Shown: in pieces, positions 21,493 through 22,078 of the stretch | Layout: each line of letters starts with the position of its first letter | Numbering within the stretch: the stretch's first letter is position 1 | Assembly: GCA_910585155.1 (NCBI GenBank) | Contig: CAJUEC010000005.1 | Coordinates: 84,568 to 106,645 of the forward strand | DNA from: an uncultured Oscillospiraceae bacterium | Lineage (GTDB): Bacteria; Bacillota; Clostridia; Oscillospirales; Oscillospiraceae | Direction: 5' to 3' | Length of the DNA stretch: 22,078 nt | Translations under genes and position numbers: made by a program | The notes under the pieces: generated by a model | Told to the model about the DNA's origin: nothing | The model's input: the letters and a program-made list of their open reading frames with translations, nothing else | Databases searched by the model: none

Positions 21493-22078
21493 TTGAAGTG
21501 AAAAACGTGGTCAAGAGCTTCGACGGCTTCCACGCCCTGGACGGGCTGACCATGACGGTGCCCAAGGGCTCCATTTACGGGCTGGTGGGGCCCAACGGGG
21601 CGGGTAAGTCCACCATTCTGCGCCACCTGACGGGGGCCTACCGCCAGGACTCCGGAGACATTCTATTGGAGGGCGCCCCCATTTATGAAAACCCCGGGCT
21701 GAAAAAGCGGATGGCGGGCATTCCCGACGAGCTGTACTACTTCACCTCCGCCTCCACAAGGGACATGATGAGGTTCTACCGGGGGATCTACCCCGCCTTC
21801 GACATGGACCGGTACACCAAGCTGAAGGAGGCCTTCCCCGCCGTGGACGAGAAGCGGCCCATCCGCCGCCTGTCCAAGGGGATGCAGAAGCAGGCGGCCT
21901 TCTGGCTGGCCCTGAGCTGCAAGCCGGACTATCTGCTGCTGGACGAGCCGGTGGACGGCCTGGACCCGGTGATGCGCCGGCAGGTGTGGTCCCTGCTCAT
22001 GGGAGACGTGGCCGAGCGGGGGACCACGGTGCTGGTGTCCTCCCACAACCTGCGGGAGCTGGAGGACGTGTGCGACCA
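21489..22078 (+). CDS. ABC transporter ATP-binding protein (partial, runs off the window)
   Basis: First 196 residues of an ABC ATPase: Walker A GPNGAGKST (about 34-42), Q-loop replaced by an AGIPDELYYF segment, signature LSKGMQKQ, Walker B YLLLDEP, D-loop GLDP, H-loop SSHN. It starts within the gntR stop codon, with GGAGG 7 bases upstream. The short signature spacing and pairing with a YtrA-type regulator suit a YtrB/BcrA-like exporter whose membrane subunit should lie to the right. The 3' end is missing. Confidence 0.94.
   Translation, partial: MIEVKNVVKSFDGFHALDGLTMTVPKGSIYGLVGPNGAGKSTILRHLTGAYRQDSGDILLEGAPIYENPGLKKRMAGIPDELYYFTSASTRDMMRFYRGIYPAFDMDRYTKLKEAFPAVDEKRPIRRLSKGMQKQAAFWLALSCKPDYLLLDEPVDGLDPVMRRQVWSLLMGDVAERGTTVLVSSHNLRELEDVCD

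Noticed and set aside
1..22078. tRNA genes, rRNA, CRISPR arrays, transposase genes
   Set aside because: Looked for cloverleaf/GGTTCRA-type T-arms, regularly spaced repeats and transposase motifs in the intergenic regions and found none convincing.

Overview
The window looks like chromosomal DNA from a GC-rich, low-GC-phylum-type (Bacillota) gut anaerobe, most likely an Oscillospiraceae member of the Flavonifractor/Lawsonibacter/Intestinimonas kind. This is inferred from a Noc/ParA pair with Bacillus-type parS sites, strong AGGAGG ribosome sites, a butyrate-type CoA-transferase next to a clostridial thiolase, and GC-rich intergenic palindromic repeats. The dense parS cluster places the left end in the replication-origin domain; oriC and dnaA are not in the window.

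Layout. 1-4.7 kb: parA (soj) and noc on the minus strand, then a YitT-family membrane protein and tadA, with seven parS sites and a mosaic of palindromic repeats between them. 4.7-6.1 kb: an ECF sigma factor overlapping a membrane-anchored probable anti-sigma factor. 6.3-7.2 kb: a lone plus-strand AraC/GyrI-like regulator. 7.2-9.8 kb: thiolase plus a CoA-transferase of the butyryl-CoA:acetate family, one operon with a clear promoter. 10.1-13.0 kb: a P-type cation ATPase behind a yybP-ykoY (manganese) riboswitch with its own promoter and switchable terminator, so the ATPase is probably a Mn2+ exporter. 13.0-14.2 kb: a PrsA-like lipoprotein foldase. 14.5-19.8 kb: mfd, pth and prs, a housekeeping block on the minus strand. 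20.3-20.8 kb: a small HD-domain protein. 21.1 kb to the end, plus strand: a YtrA-type GntR repressor with an operator at its own promoter, translationally coupled to an ABC ATPase that runs off the window.

The most unusual content is the repeat DNA. (i) A ~110-bp double-hairpin element occurs at the left edge and again inside the coding sequence of tadA, where it adds about 35 residues in frame without damaging the deaminase motifs; the two copies differ by compensatory base-pair changes. (ii) A ~320-bp complex repeat occurs twice in direct orientation around a parS site, once more (shorter, inverted) between mfd and pth, and as fragments elsewhere. (iii) A 164-bp terminal-inverted-repeat element in the prs leader has a 53-bp internally deleted relative in the leader of the PrsA-like gene.

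No tRNA, rRNA, CRISPR array or transposase gene was seen. I did not find a new defence or biosynthetic system; the novel signals are mainly in repeats and RNA regulation.
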